A stretch of DNA of 64,000 nucleotides from Verpa conica. Taxonomy: Eukaryota > Ascomycota > Pezizomycetes > Pezizales > Morchellaceae. The notes beneath the pieces are model-generated. The model was given only the letters and a program-made list of their open reading frames with translations, searched no databases and was not told the DNA's origin. Shown in pieces: positions 33,773 through 44,932 of this stretch. Location of the stretch: positions 992,001 through 1,056,000 of the forward strand of contig JAUFSD010000016.1 in NCBI GenBank assembly GCA_033030425.1, read 5' to 3'. Every line of letters begins with the position of its first letter. Position 1 is the first letter of the stretch. The position numbers were made by a program, and so were the translations under genes.

Positions 33773-35918
33773 CCCTCATACTCTTCGCTAAAGACGTTTG
33801 TCTTCCCCTGGGAAGTAGAGCCTTTTAAAGTCTTTAGTTTGCAACCCTTAAAAATCCTTATACCTGTTTAGCCTAGGGACTGTCGACCTTCGGTGTTGAC
33901 GAGCGGTTCTAAGCCTCGCTGCTGAAGCTTCTCGTCAGAAAGGGAGGTTGTTGGTTTTTTTTGGTACGGCAGTACTCCCCTGGGAGTGCCTCCCTTACAG
34001 CGCAGCCCTACAACTGAAATTATGTCTTTTAAAACCGGCAGCTCTAGAGTCTCATCCATATTATCTAATTTAGATAATATCTCTTCGCCTTCAGTCTGTA
34101 CTAAATGGTGTAATTCATAGTCCATAGCTTCTTTTAAGTAGTCTTTAAAAGTTCTATTCACTGAAACATCAAGTACTTGAATTAAACTAGTACAGCCACC
34201 AGGAATCATACAGGGTATAATATTGGAGTCGAGTAGGGCCTTCTTAACTGCTGGCGTTTTATGGAAGCTAGCAGCATCGAGTGCAATAAGTCCAGGTGAT
34301 AATAAAGGATCTATATATTGGCCAGTAGGAAGTCCAGTAGTGTGTGAAATTGAGTTTTGGTGATTATTATCATTGAGTAGAAAATCTCTGTGAATGACTG
34401 AAAGGAGTTGTTCATGAATCCACTCTAAAATAGTGCTCTTGTTTGCGTATCCCTCCGGATTAAACTTGGTAGTAACTCTGGAATCATAGTGACGTGTTTC
34501 TGCAATTGGAAGTTGTCCTTTTCCTTTAAATATAATCCATGGCTTCAGCATTCTACCATTACCAAGAACAGTTAATTGAACTGTGGCTTGTCGTTTATCC
34601 CATCCGCTTTTCTCCGCTTTTGCCCATACAGTATTGCTTCCCTTTTCTGCATACGTTCGTCCAGAAAGATATTCGAATGGTGCAGGTGTTTGGTCCATAT
34701 TTGCTATTCTTGGAGGTATAAACCGTCCAGTTGGGTACACTGCTTCACCAGTACGAGGTTGTGAATTTCGCCGGATAAATCGAAAGAATTCTAGGATTAA
34801 ATTCAGGTAGTCATGTGGAATTTTTTGAGCCCGATTGGTGGTAAACCGAATCGAAATATAGTAGCAAAAAAGAAAACCAGTAAACCACCCAACTGAAAAC
34901 ATAAAATCCACTTTCTCCCTTTCAGGATATAGCTTCTTATAATATTCACTGCTGGTAACTCTAAACCATCCACGACGCACAATATAGCTATTTGTTCTTC
35001 GTACTAAAAAATCCTGATATAGCTCGGCTTCCAACTCTGGCCACTTTTGTCTTCCCTCTGCTACTTTCCTCCAGTCTTCTCTTGCACACTTAATAATTTC
35101 ATTCTCCATATCTCGCCAATCTGATATACAACCAATAGGGATTCCACCAAAATACTGTGATACCTCTCGAATTGATGGGTACCGCAAAACAGGTGAAGTC
35201 CAGTTTAGAGAAAGATCATCTGGTATTGAAAGGGTAGCCCAATAGGTAAGAACCTCAAGTTTTTTTCTGGTATTGTATGAGCGGCAGGCTTTACTCTTGA
35301 GAGGTTGAGAGGGAAAGGCATGAGGTTGTTTCTCTACTGTAAGTCTCTTTGGTCCTGGTCGCTGTGGTTTTGTATGCTGTAGCTGTACTGACATCGTGGT
35401 AATACAGTTTGAGGTAAAGCAACACGGTAATAGGGAACATGGTAATAGGGAACACGGTAATTTTCAAGGATGACAGTGTGGGGACAGCGTGGCCACAGGA
35501 TACAACTAACTCGATGGCAAGGTAACTATCCGTTACAAGCAAAATACCAAAGGTTTGTGAAGTAGGGAGTGGTTTCAGCGATCGCGAAGCGATGAGGCAG
35601 CAGAGAGGCAGCGGAGAAGAAAGTTTGTATTGATTTTAACTGAAGAAACGTTGCGTAAAGAAAGGAAAGAAAAACTATTACAGAGAGGGAGCAACGCTCC
35701 CTACTTATACACCAAATCCCCACTTTGTACAATGCCTTTGTCCTTCTCCTCAACATTGGTTACCCTACCTCCCTCCTTGCATGAGTCACACCAAGACTCA
35801 CCCTGGCTTCCTAATCAGTCCGTGAAAGTAATAGGGAACAAAGAATAGTAACACTCGAAGGTGTTCTTCTCTAGAGCCTCATCACTATAAGCCCACTTGA
35901 GGTTCAGTTGGCCTATCA

Positions 35919-35981
35919 CGGCCTGGGCCAATTGCCAACACCCACGACACGGCCTCGTTCGGTATCGCCGAGAAAATACGG
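35919..35981 (-). repeat. right terminal inverted repeat of the pogo-like element
   Basis: Reverse complement of 29277-29339, followed by TA. Starts (read outward) from CGGCCTGGGCCAATTGCC. Confidence 0.92.
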
Positions 35982-35983
35982 TA

Positions 35984-38900
35984 TTAGACACTTTTGTCGA
36001 GGATCCCGTATAACTCACCGTGGTATTTAGCTTGTATCGTATAGGTTAGATAGATTGCTACTGCAGGATACTTAATAAATCGGCACGCCTCTTGTACCCT
36101 AATGGTAATAGTATTTGTAGGTAATTTTTTTTTCCATGTTCAACTCACATGCCACATGCTTTGAGATATCTGAGTATAGTACAAAATTTTCTTATTCCTG
36201 AGCAACAGGACGTAATAGTACTATCTAGAATTTTACATTGAAGATCATAATATAGAGGTCCTCCAAGTCCCACCAAGTACTAGTGTATTATTCAGTAAGC
36301 ATGCCTCTAATATATAAAGTCATTGGCTCGGACCTATGGAGCGGACGTATCTCCCTATAAGGTCTGTCGAATAATAAATTCGGAGGCCCTCTGCCTTGAA
36401 CAGGAAAGAGTATTCCGCATAAACGATAGGCTCTGTACGGATTATAGTACTAGCACACGTGGAACTCGGGGAGTCACCCCTCAAATCTTAAAGGTACACA
36501 TGCAAACATATATACTACTTGAGATTTCATCAAAAAAAGCACCTAAACACGCAGCATTAGACCAACTATCGATTTGTCATAATGTTTTAGGAATGGACTA
36601 CATATGCATAATATGAGTCTTGGATTTCTATAGTTCTTTGGTAGCATGTAGACCTAGTCTTTCTTGAGATACTATGAAGTTATAAACGGATTCATTACTT
36701 GAATATATGACTCCTGATATAATATAGATTCCATCTCACAAAAGATCTACGCACAAAAACCTACTGACCATACGAAAAGTCTAACGCCCCTGCAATCCTA
36801 AAATTCGACCAGAAAGCGAAAATAACTAGAGTATTTAATCCTATTATATACAGTTCCTCCTCCGATTGTTTTTTATAACTGAGCATTCATAATATCATGC
36901 TATTTTATAGTTTGAAATTAAACCCCCTAGAAATTAACCTACTCGCGATGAGTCATGCATGTACAATCACCCAAGTCCTAAAACCATCCCACCTAAAGTC
37001 CTGAGGTTTACGGACATACATAATATTCAACCTACCTTTCTTTTATTCTAAATCTTTAATATAAGTCCTAGAAATAACTTTGGAATTATGACGCCAAGGC
37101 AACCCGAGTGACATATTATGACCAATCGACATCCGCCATACGGACTATATAGCTAGTCGATTATCAATCATTTAAAAACCTATAAGTATAAGATGAATTC
37201 AATACACCAATTTTATGGGAAATAAGAGGCTACTAGGCCCAATACAGCCTCCTAGTGATACCAAGGCTTGATAAGACTCCCCAATCCGTCAAAAGGATAT
37301 ATATTAATACGCAACTCCATTTGCGAATTATATTGCTGTGTTTTACATATATAGTATTTCGGTTAATTGAGGTCTTTTAAATGGTTTAGGTACCTTAGGT
37401 TGCATCCCCTAACCCAACCCTTTAGAGGCTTGGACAAAACGAACAATGTTCTAGCCTTAGGGCTTTATTGGACCCATGGAAATCTATAAGAATTTTCTCG
37501 GGACGATATAGAACTGTTAATTGGCTATTTTTATAGACGCTAGTGCCGTGGCTTATAATAAAATTATCAGCCCTAGATATCCTTGAAGTCCACGGGCTGG
37601 CGCAGGGGGCTGATGGCTTCCGGTAAGACCCTAATCTGCAAGATAGAGATGCATGATTTGTTCATCTTATACCTTTTTAAACCACACGAGTCACAGCTGG
37701 AATACGGTTTTTGTCCCTTTAGACCCCTTTCCCTAATTAGCCTCCATGGCATATGGTAACATAACCACTATATTAGAGTCATAGAAAATCACTCGTCGGA
37801 AATATATCATACATGTTCTCACAAATTTGCATTTTGGCACAAGCGGTAAGAATTAATGCTATAGAAGACCTCTTCCTAGCCTACTCCAAGAAATAAAATT
37901 TAAATAGCTGCATCACCTACACTTGAGTAAGAACGTGTAAAGCTAGGTAGGGTAACCTAATAAATGTAAAGACAAAAGCTGAATATATATAGAGAATCCC
38001 CGGTCTCCTCTAGATCGAGATCGGAGTTAAAAAGCAACCCTAGGATCCACCAACCAAGCATTTCAATCGAGCCTTTGGGCCTATGAAGAGGAAGAAACAG
38101 ACTGTCACCACTACTGGAAATTCGCTTAAACTGCACCTGCCGGCTTCTTGTTTTTTCCGAAACGTCACCCAAGAGGTTTTTCCGAAAACATTGCTTTTAC
38201 CCGGATATACCTGGTTACCTGTCACTGCAGCATGAATATCCTGTAGAAAATCGTTATAAAAATGTGATATCTAGCCTGACAGAGCCTGAATGCACGGTGC
38301 TCAAAGCTACCCCTCGCCGTGTTTGAGTATGGGCGTCCTAAATCGATCCTAATACCTTATCACGATGACTGTAGGGTCATGTTTCTCCCCTGTGGAACTA
38401 CAGAATCGGTCGTAACATGACGCGACAGCCTATGTGTGAGAGCTGTCATTTGAAAAGTTTCAGACCACTTAGTTTTCCGCAAAATTCCGGTTTATTGGCT
38501 TACTCCCGAATTAGCCCGGGGGAGGCTCTCGAAGGATGCTATCGCTCTCAGGGTGATAATTGAGAAAATTTGCAGTTTCCAGAAGATCGAATACTATAGT
38601 CAGATCGGAGCCTAGTGACAGTAAACCCATGGGCCTGAAAATGGGTGTATAGAATATATGGATTATGATATGTGGCTACATTATCAACTGCTACACGAAT
38701 CAGGGTCGCACGGGCAACAGGTGCTCCACACAGAATTCAGCAGGTATAAAGGTCAAAAACAGCCTTTTTTTTTCTAGAGGATAGCAATACTTGCATCGCA
38801 TCCATAGCCATCCCCGTATTTATTTATTTTCCCGACATGAAACCGAGAGTGATATAGATGGGCTATAGCCATATATCCGGTTTATATTATGACAAGGAAC

Positions 38901-41900
38901 CTCTACTAGCTTATCCCCAGACCCATATCTTCCGTAGTACGTTAAACCATACAACAGAAAGATCGTAAAATTGGAGTTAGATCGTGGAGATATTGCGGAG
39001 TAGTTACACAGGCCATAGAAGTAAGTGGGGCAAAAATCTAAGTAGCCCCATGTCTAATTTCACGATCAATATAAAAAATCTACTGAAAATCATATATCAG
39101 ATAAATATTTCTCCAAAGACATCAGATTATGCTTTTGAGAAAATTTTCACCGGCCGACGATGCAGGAACTTCCAAGAGATTTTTTCCAAGCTAGAACTTT
39201 CTATTATTTTAACCTACAACCCGGAGACGATCTTCAGTAAGCTATACATAGCTTGTGTAATTTTACCATAAGAAATACACATATCACACCGGACAAAATA
39301 TCCTATATAATACCAGCAGGCATATTTGCTTGTAGATCCTCTGTCGTCCGGAGGGATATCCGGAGTTTTGATATCTTTATAGTCAAGGTACATGGATCCC
39401 TTGGGACTTAAGATGTAAGGGCCTAGGGGCAGCCGGGTGATCGTACCCGGGCGTAGACGCACGGACATAAGATCGTCTGATTCTAATATAATTAAGTATT
39501 CTGAAAGCGTCGAATAAGTAGGCTCGCTCACGATCGTCTTGCGAATATATTACGTCTCTGATAAGACATTGTTTCATACAAGAGCCCAAAGAAACAGCAG
39601 AAGTGAAATGATCGGCATGACAGTCACTAGATTAGTTAAGTTGGTCCGTGTTACTATCCACAGTATCGGTATGTACTATGTCTGTCATATGTGGGTGACG
39701 TTAAACCCTTGTTTTCTGCATTCGACGTGTAAGAAATACATATACTATAGATCTCAGGAGAAATACCGAGAATATGATCTAACGGTATGTATTTGGAAGA
39801 AAAAGGGGTCTTTGCGGGGGTACCTAGCCCCTTTTCTCATCCTGCCGATGACCGACTGCCGAGATGCTGTCTCCTGGAAAGAAACCCCGCCGGCCTTTAG
39901 TAGTATCGGAATCTACGGAGATGACCTAAACCATAATGGAAAGCCCAGAGCTATTAGTACAAACACCAAAAATAATACTAGAGATATTACCGAATTATGG
40001 GTAGCACAAAGCTGCGCCGAGCTAGGGTAGGTAGTAAATAGAAAATATCCGGAGCGTCATAAGCATCAGCAGAAGTATCCCCCGGAACACCCGGGAGCAT
40101 CCACCTCGGTCCAATCTCGGCCGCGCGCCACCAAAGAAATTCTAGAAAACATATCTTTACAATCACTTCCTATAACCAAAGGCCCGGTCAGAATGAGCAA
40201 TCAGGGATACCAAGGTTCAGGGACACGCAAACCGAGCCAAGGCAAGAAGTCCCAAAATTTCTTAGCCCAACCGGCCCAATCGGTTCTTATAAGTATCACC
40301 TTTTACACCTATAGCTAAAATAAGGCTCTAGGTTTAATTAAAGGGGTACATATAATATACATGTACCCAGTTAACTAAAAGAGCTTAGCAGAAAGAACAC
40401 TAAGACTTATACGAATAAATACAAATATCATACTCGATTAGCTAGTCAAAGTTCATATGAGTAAACTCCCCCAGAGCTATGAGTAACCACGAGACCAAAA
40501 TATAATTCTATGACGTCGAAGTTAAATGATAAGGTTTAACTCCTCAGGCACATGGGCGCTGCATGTGAGAAGAATGACCATATCCAGAACAGGCGAACCT
40601 AATACTGAGGCTACAGGGCTACAGTTGTGGATGCCTGGGTGTACAGTAAAGTACAGTAGAGTATAGTACAGTAGAGTATATTTGCCATGAGATGCGGGCT
40701 CCCGTGTGAGTAGATGACATCAACCATTCAGCAAAAGGAGCGGTTGCGGAATTTTCGCGAGTGGTTGCTTGGTCCGTGCGAAAATATGTTTCAAACATGC
40801 CCGCCTTATGCCCGCCTTGCCTCCCACCCCGGCCGAACAGCTTAGTAATGTGACCCCGCTCGTGTACTCACTACCCCAGTATTCAATCAACATTTGTACA
40901 GCGCGTTCCTCTGAGCACGTTCCCCCTTAGAAGCTCTAGACAACGCGCATGTTGAAGTGGTGAAGACAACGCTGCGTGAAGAGTCAGAGAGTAGATCATG
41001 TGGACATCATATTGATAACGGTCTAGCTAGATTGGCTGTAGCAGGGAGATATGTTAGGCGAACTGCAGTCTTCGTTTTTTCCCTGCAACTTATGAACATA
41101 CGGGCCAATTACGCCATGTATGCATTAAGGTTTAGAGGTGAAAGCATTGGAGAAAAAATAATTAAAAGAAAGCTCCGCCGGACCTATCAATTCTCAGAAT
41201 ACCAGACGCCGGGGAAGAGGGTACTTCCAAATGAACCCGAGATATTAGATATTGGAAAGGAACGGTTAGATCCTTCCTGCAGTTACTGTTTCCCATTGAG
41301 TCTATACAGCTAGTAGTGACAACACAAGCGTTCCAGAATCTGGCAGGTAGTGTACGTACGTACCCTTACTCGATTCGTCAGTATTGCTGAAAACTCCGGC
41401 CCTGGTTTTTAGAGAACACAGAATTGGGCGACGTGAAGGGCACCCGTGTATCCTATATAACTTGTTAGAACTTGTTTTTACTTACTGTAATATCTCAAAG
41501 GAAAAAAATAAATTCATCATCCCTATTTACACGCGCACATAGTCACCCACTTATTTAATTCCATTCACTCTCCTAAAAATATATACATGTATTCTTCACT
41601 CATATATATATATACTTCGTTTCCCCCACTGCGGCTCCGTGGTGAGAACAGAAAAGGTAGAGAGGAATGAACACCATAGGACCGGATCTCTTCGTAATGG
41701 GAAACTAGCGGGGCTCCTGATCTCGTTGGATAGATTTTTTTTTCTCTCTCAAAGTGTTCTTTGAAATTGGCCGAGGCTCAACAACAACGAAACGGCCAGC
41801 TTCCCATCATTTCGTGATTGACGGTTGAGACAACTTGTAACAAGATCCCACATACATTACGTAGGTAGAAAGTGTGGGGGGAAAAGAAAGAATAGGTTAC

Positions 41901-44340
41901 CTCTTTATTCTATTAACTTTCTCTCTTTCTTTTTCCCTTTATAACTTTCCGCTGTTCCTTCATATTCTTATTTCTGCTCATTCAGGGAGATACATTCTAA
42001 AAAAGAGGGGGGGATGGTAAGCCGACAGCCTGGAGACGAACAGCTGGATTCGGGTCTGTGTACCAAATCGAGGGCGGGGATGCAGGTCAGGTGTTACCAC
42101 ACCCAAATGGTAACTAGTAACCGCCCCAATGAACTAAATACGGGTTAAATAAGGTAAAATTGGGCCTGAAACGAAAGAGCTGAGCATTCATGTCACGAGA
42201 GCTGGAAGCCGGATGATAAGCTTATGGTTCACTATTGAGGCGGGTGTTGGTTGTTCCGAGGCTCTAACCTGGAATAATCATAACAATGAAAGGGAGAAAT
42301 ACTTGTGTTACCTCAGAGACACTCTGTCCCCGCTATATATTTGTGCTGCGGCTATCCCTCGATGGCAAGGTTAGCAAACAATTCGTATTGAAGGCGAGAA
42401 GTATTTTGTTAATAGGGATTTGCGCTGAGACTATTGGCAAGCGGGCTCCTTTACAATTTGCCAAGCACCTTCTGTTGGTAGTTAGTTTTTGGCGCCATCT
42501 GCGTCTAAGACATACAGAACGCTTCTAAATACTACCACAGGAGGCTGGACTTTATTAAAACCGTGGGGAATCATAAAAGTCACAGGCAGCCAATTCGCGA
42601 TACAATATAGTAAGGGCCGATAGTCAAGTTACTGACAAGTAAACGCTATCAATTGAAGCCCTCGGACTTGTTTAGGGACACCGACGAATACATGGAGGCC
42701 GCAAGCAGTACATAACGTATGTACCTCTTCTATGACTGCACATGATTTGCGAATGCAGAACGTGGGGAAGCGGGGTTAGGGGCGGGTATTTTTGTGACAA
42801 CTCGCTTTTGCTATACAAGTAGCTCATTTCTCGATAAGAATTGCTTTTTTCCAGAACGTCGTAGACTCGAAAATTTTACTTCTGGGGTTCGTGAACCTGA
42901 AGAAATTTTTTTGCTTCGGGAGCGGTGGAACACAAGGAAGAGCTTGATGGATCTTCGTGCAAGGTTTACGGGGCTTAAGTAGAAGATGGTGGGAAGGGTC
43001 CATCTCGCATCCGGACCAGGCTGAATGAAGCTGAAAGACGTAAGCGATGGAGGGGAAATTGACGTCAAAAAAACGATCTTCAGCCGAGCTACCCTCTAAG
43101 TAGATAAACTATTGAACACCGCAGCGGCGATGAATATGTAGAGTACAGGCAGGGCATGGCTACTGCGCGTAAAGTGGTGTGGTTTTCACCCCATTCCAGC
43201 CTTTTAACGGACAAAATTAGGATAGATTTGCTCTAGAGTAAGCACAGGAAGACAGGACGAAACAAGTTTCGGGGAACCTGATGCGTGTGTGTGCAATGCA
43301 GACATTGTGTGTGTGCATAGAGCAGCTACCCGCGAGTTGGAGTTCATCTGAGCGTGGGGAGAGCCCTGTACATTATGTGGGAGGATTTCAGGAAAGATAT
43401 CTAGGAGAGGGGATTAGGGGGGATGGTGTCTTTAAGTGGGGTTTTTTTTACTATATCTTGTTGAAACAACTAATCAGTCTGATTTAATTCTTGGCCGTGG
43501 TGAACCTTGGGCCGGAAAGAACGGAGTGTATGGGGCGGAAGGGAGGGGGGGGGGCTTCTGAAGGCTAGAAAAGCTCAGGTAAGAATTTAGTGGGGTTATG
43601 GGTAGGGAACAGATCCAAAGCACTCGTCGGGTAGTTTCCCACCCATTGAGGAACAATACCTAGATTTAAAATGCGGGCCGAGGGGTGGATGGGCCGGGAC
43701 GAGACTGGGCAGCAAGCCGGTGCTGCGAGCTACTGTGCTACAAGAATGCCACGGGCACTTGTTGCAGGGCCGTTGGCCTAAGGAGGTCAGTAAGGTACAT
43801 TTATGTAAGGCCTATAGAGATGACCCTTTTTCTATTCTACATACTTTTATACATGTCTTTTACTTAGAGTCCAAAACATTGGCTACATAGCTCATTTGGT
43901 CTTCCCCTTTCTCCGCAGGGTTTCCATTGTTCGGGGCTTACGGCAAGCATCCTATCCGTCAGTAGACCCTTACTACTGTATCATACTCAGTATAGTTGTA
44001 CCTCGCTTGGCTACATCCATCACCAATCTATTCCTGGGTTACTCCGTTCAAAGAGCCTCTCTCCCCACATCCAGACAGGCACTAAAACGCCAGCCACCAC
44101 CACCGCCGCGGATACGGTGCGATAATACAATACTCCGCTCTGCCTACGCCGCACCGCACCACACAGGCACTCCGTGACTCCATCGTCTGGCGCCTGCCTG
44201 TCTGTCTACTGCTTGCCTGCCACCACATCCACCAACACATCACGCTCACGCTCACGCTCACGATCCATCTTCTTTCTCTCCATTCATCCACCCACCCATC
44301 CATACCTCTCTTCCTCTCTTCCTCTCCCTCTCCCTCTCCA

Positions 44341-44377
<37 letters not shown>

Positions 44378-44932
44378 CCCCCCCCTCTTCCTCTCTTACT
44401 CATCTGCTCTCTTACTACCGCTGTCTCCATCAAAGAACTATTAAGCAGCGTCAGCCAGTATCAACAGTAGCATTAGCAGCAGTACATAGAACCCCCTTCG
44501 TTCTTTAATCGTCCGTGCAGATTAAAACCCTCGCTTCGGTCACTGCACTCCACACTCCTGCTGTCCATTCATTCACCGTCACTGCCCCCCCCCCCCCCGG
44601 TTGCCCCCAACCCCCCATAAGCCCCCCTCCCCCCCACCTCTCCCGATCTCCATATCTTACCCACCATCCCTCCTGGACTAGACAGACAACCTGCACTTGA
44701 AACTCCCGTCGACAAAACCGACCGGTTAAGCAAGGCGATATAATCCTGAGCCCATCCTACGACCCTTCATTCTATTTTTCTTGTGTCCATACCAGCTACA
44801 GCGAACAACAAAATCTAAGGAGTCAGTGATAGGAAAGACAGCACAGATCACAAGAGCCAAACAGCTGACTCTGGTCTTTGCCTCGTTTTTCTGGCTATCA
44901 TCTACGGCCGAGTCTTTAGTTGAGAATATTTA
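35984..44932. other. 9-kb AT-rich gene desert
   Basis: I found no protein, RNA gene or intact transposon that I can support. The part 36-40.3 kb is strongly AT-rich with short, unrelated reading frames. A GTACAGTA/GAGTATA short tandem array sits at about 40640-40682. From about 43.9 kb on, the sequence turns pyrimidine-rich on the plus strand, with a (CT) run at 44347-44375 and 14 consecutive C at 44585-44598, probably leader and promoter of the PAS kinase gene. Confidence 0.45.
44347..44375. repeat. (CT)n microsatellite in the PAS-kinase upstream region
   Basis: Uninterrupted alternation of T and C of about 28 bases, inside a longer CT-rich stretch 44300-44400. Confidence 0.9.

Larger units (their letters stand above)
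30113..33999. mobile_element. composite fold-back element inserted in the transposase gene
   Basis: Both ends show the same terminal sequence in inverted orientation: TGTAACGGGGGCACTCCC at 30113 and, read inward from 33999, TGTAAGGGAGGCACTCCC. The interior holds a nearly complete forward copy (about 30113-31370), a partial inverted copy (31371-32429), a complete forward copy (32429-33772) and a truncated inverted end piece (33773-33999, starting CCCTCATACTCTTCGC). No long reading frame exists; the only repeated short frames are in the copies of the body and show no protein family. No clear target-site duplication flanks the outer ends. Non-autonomous; the enzyme that moves it is not in the window. 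Confidence 0.85.
29587..35394 (-). pseudogene. DDE_1 transposase with C-terminal zinc knuckle, disrupted by insertion
   Basis: The 5' part reads from the ATG at 35394 to about 34001, roughly 465 codons, with no stop or frameshift. An N-terminal region (NTRKKLEVLTYWA.. and PSIREVSQYFGG) resembles the helix-turn-helix DNA-binding part of pogo transposases. The DDE core shows NMDQTP (first Asp), GLIALDAASFHKT (second Asp) and SLIQVLDVSVNRTFKDYL (third Asp), all intact. The frame is then broken by the 30113-33999 insertion. On the other side, 30112-30005 resumes with RRILLTRSVGAAWEKF, a 51-bp intron follows (donor GTATTA, acceptor TATATAG) and the last exon 29953-29587 ends in a CCHC zinc knuckle, CSVCGGHGHNKRKC (C-x2-C-x4-H-x4-C), and a TAA. 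Both halves look undecayed, so the insertion is recent. No protein from this copy should be functional. Confidence 0.9.
29277..35981 (-). mobile_element. pogo/Tigger-like DNA transposon, carrying a nested insertion
   Basis: The element is bounded by 63-bp inverted repeats (29277-29339 and 35919-35981; one mismatch by eye) beginning CCGTATTTTCTCGGCGATAC. Each end is flanked by TA (29275-29276 and 35982-35983), the target duplication expected for the Tc1/mariner-pogo superfamily. Inside lies one transposase gene on the minus strand, now split by a second 3.9-kb element at 30113-33999; without it the transposon would be about 2.8 kb. The near identity of the two inverted repeats indicates a fairly recent arrival. 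Confidence 0.92.

Noticed and set aside
39539..40030. 163-codon open frame in the desert
   Set aside because: No motif, odd composition, no splice context or homologue recognised; length is compatible with chance in this window.
44347..44375. CRISPR-like or regularly spaced repeat array
   Set aside because: It is a simple CT microsatellite without spacers, and the window is eukaryotic.
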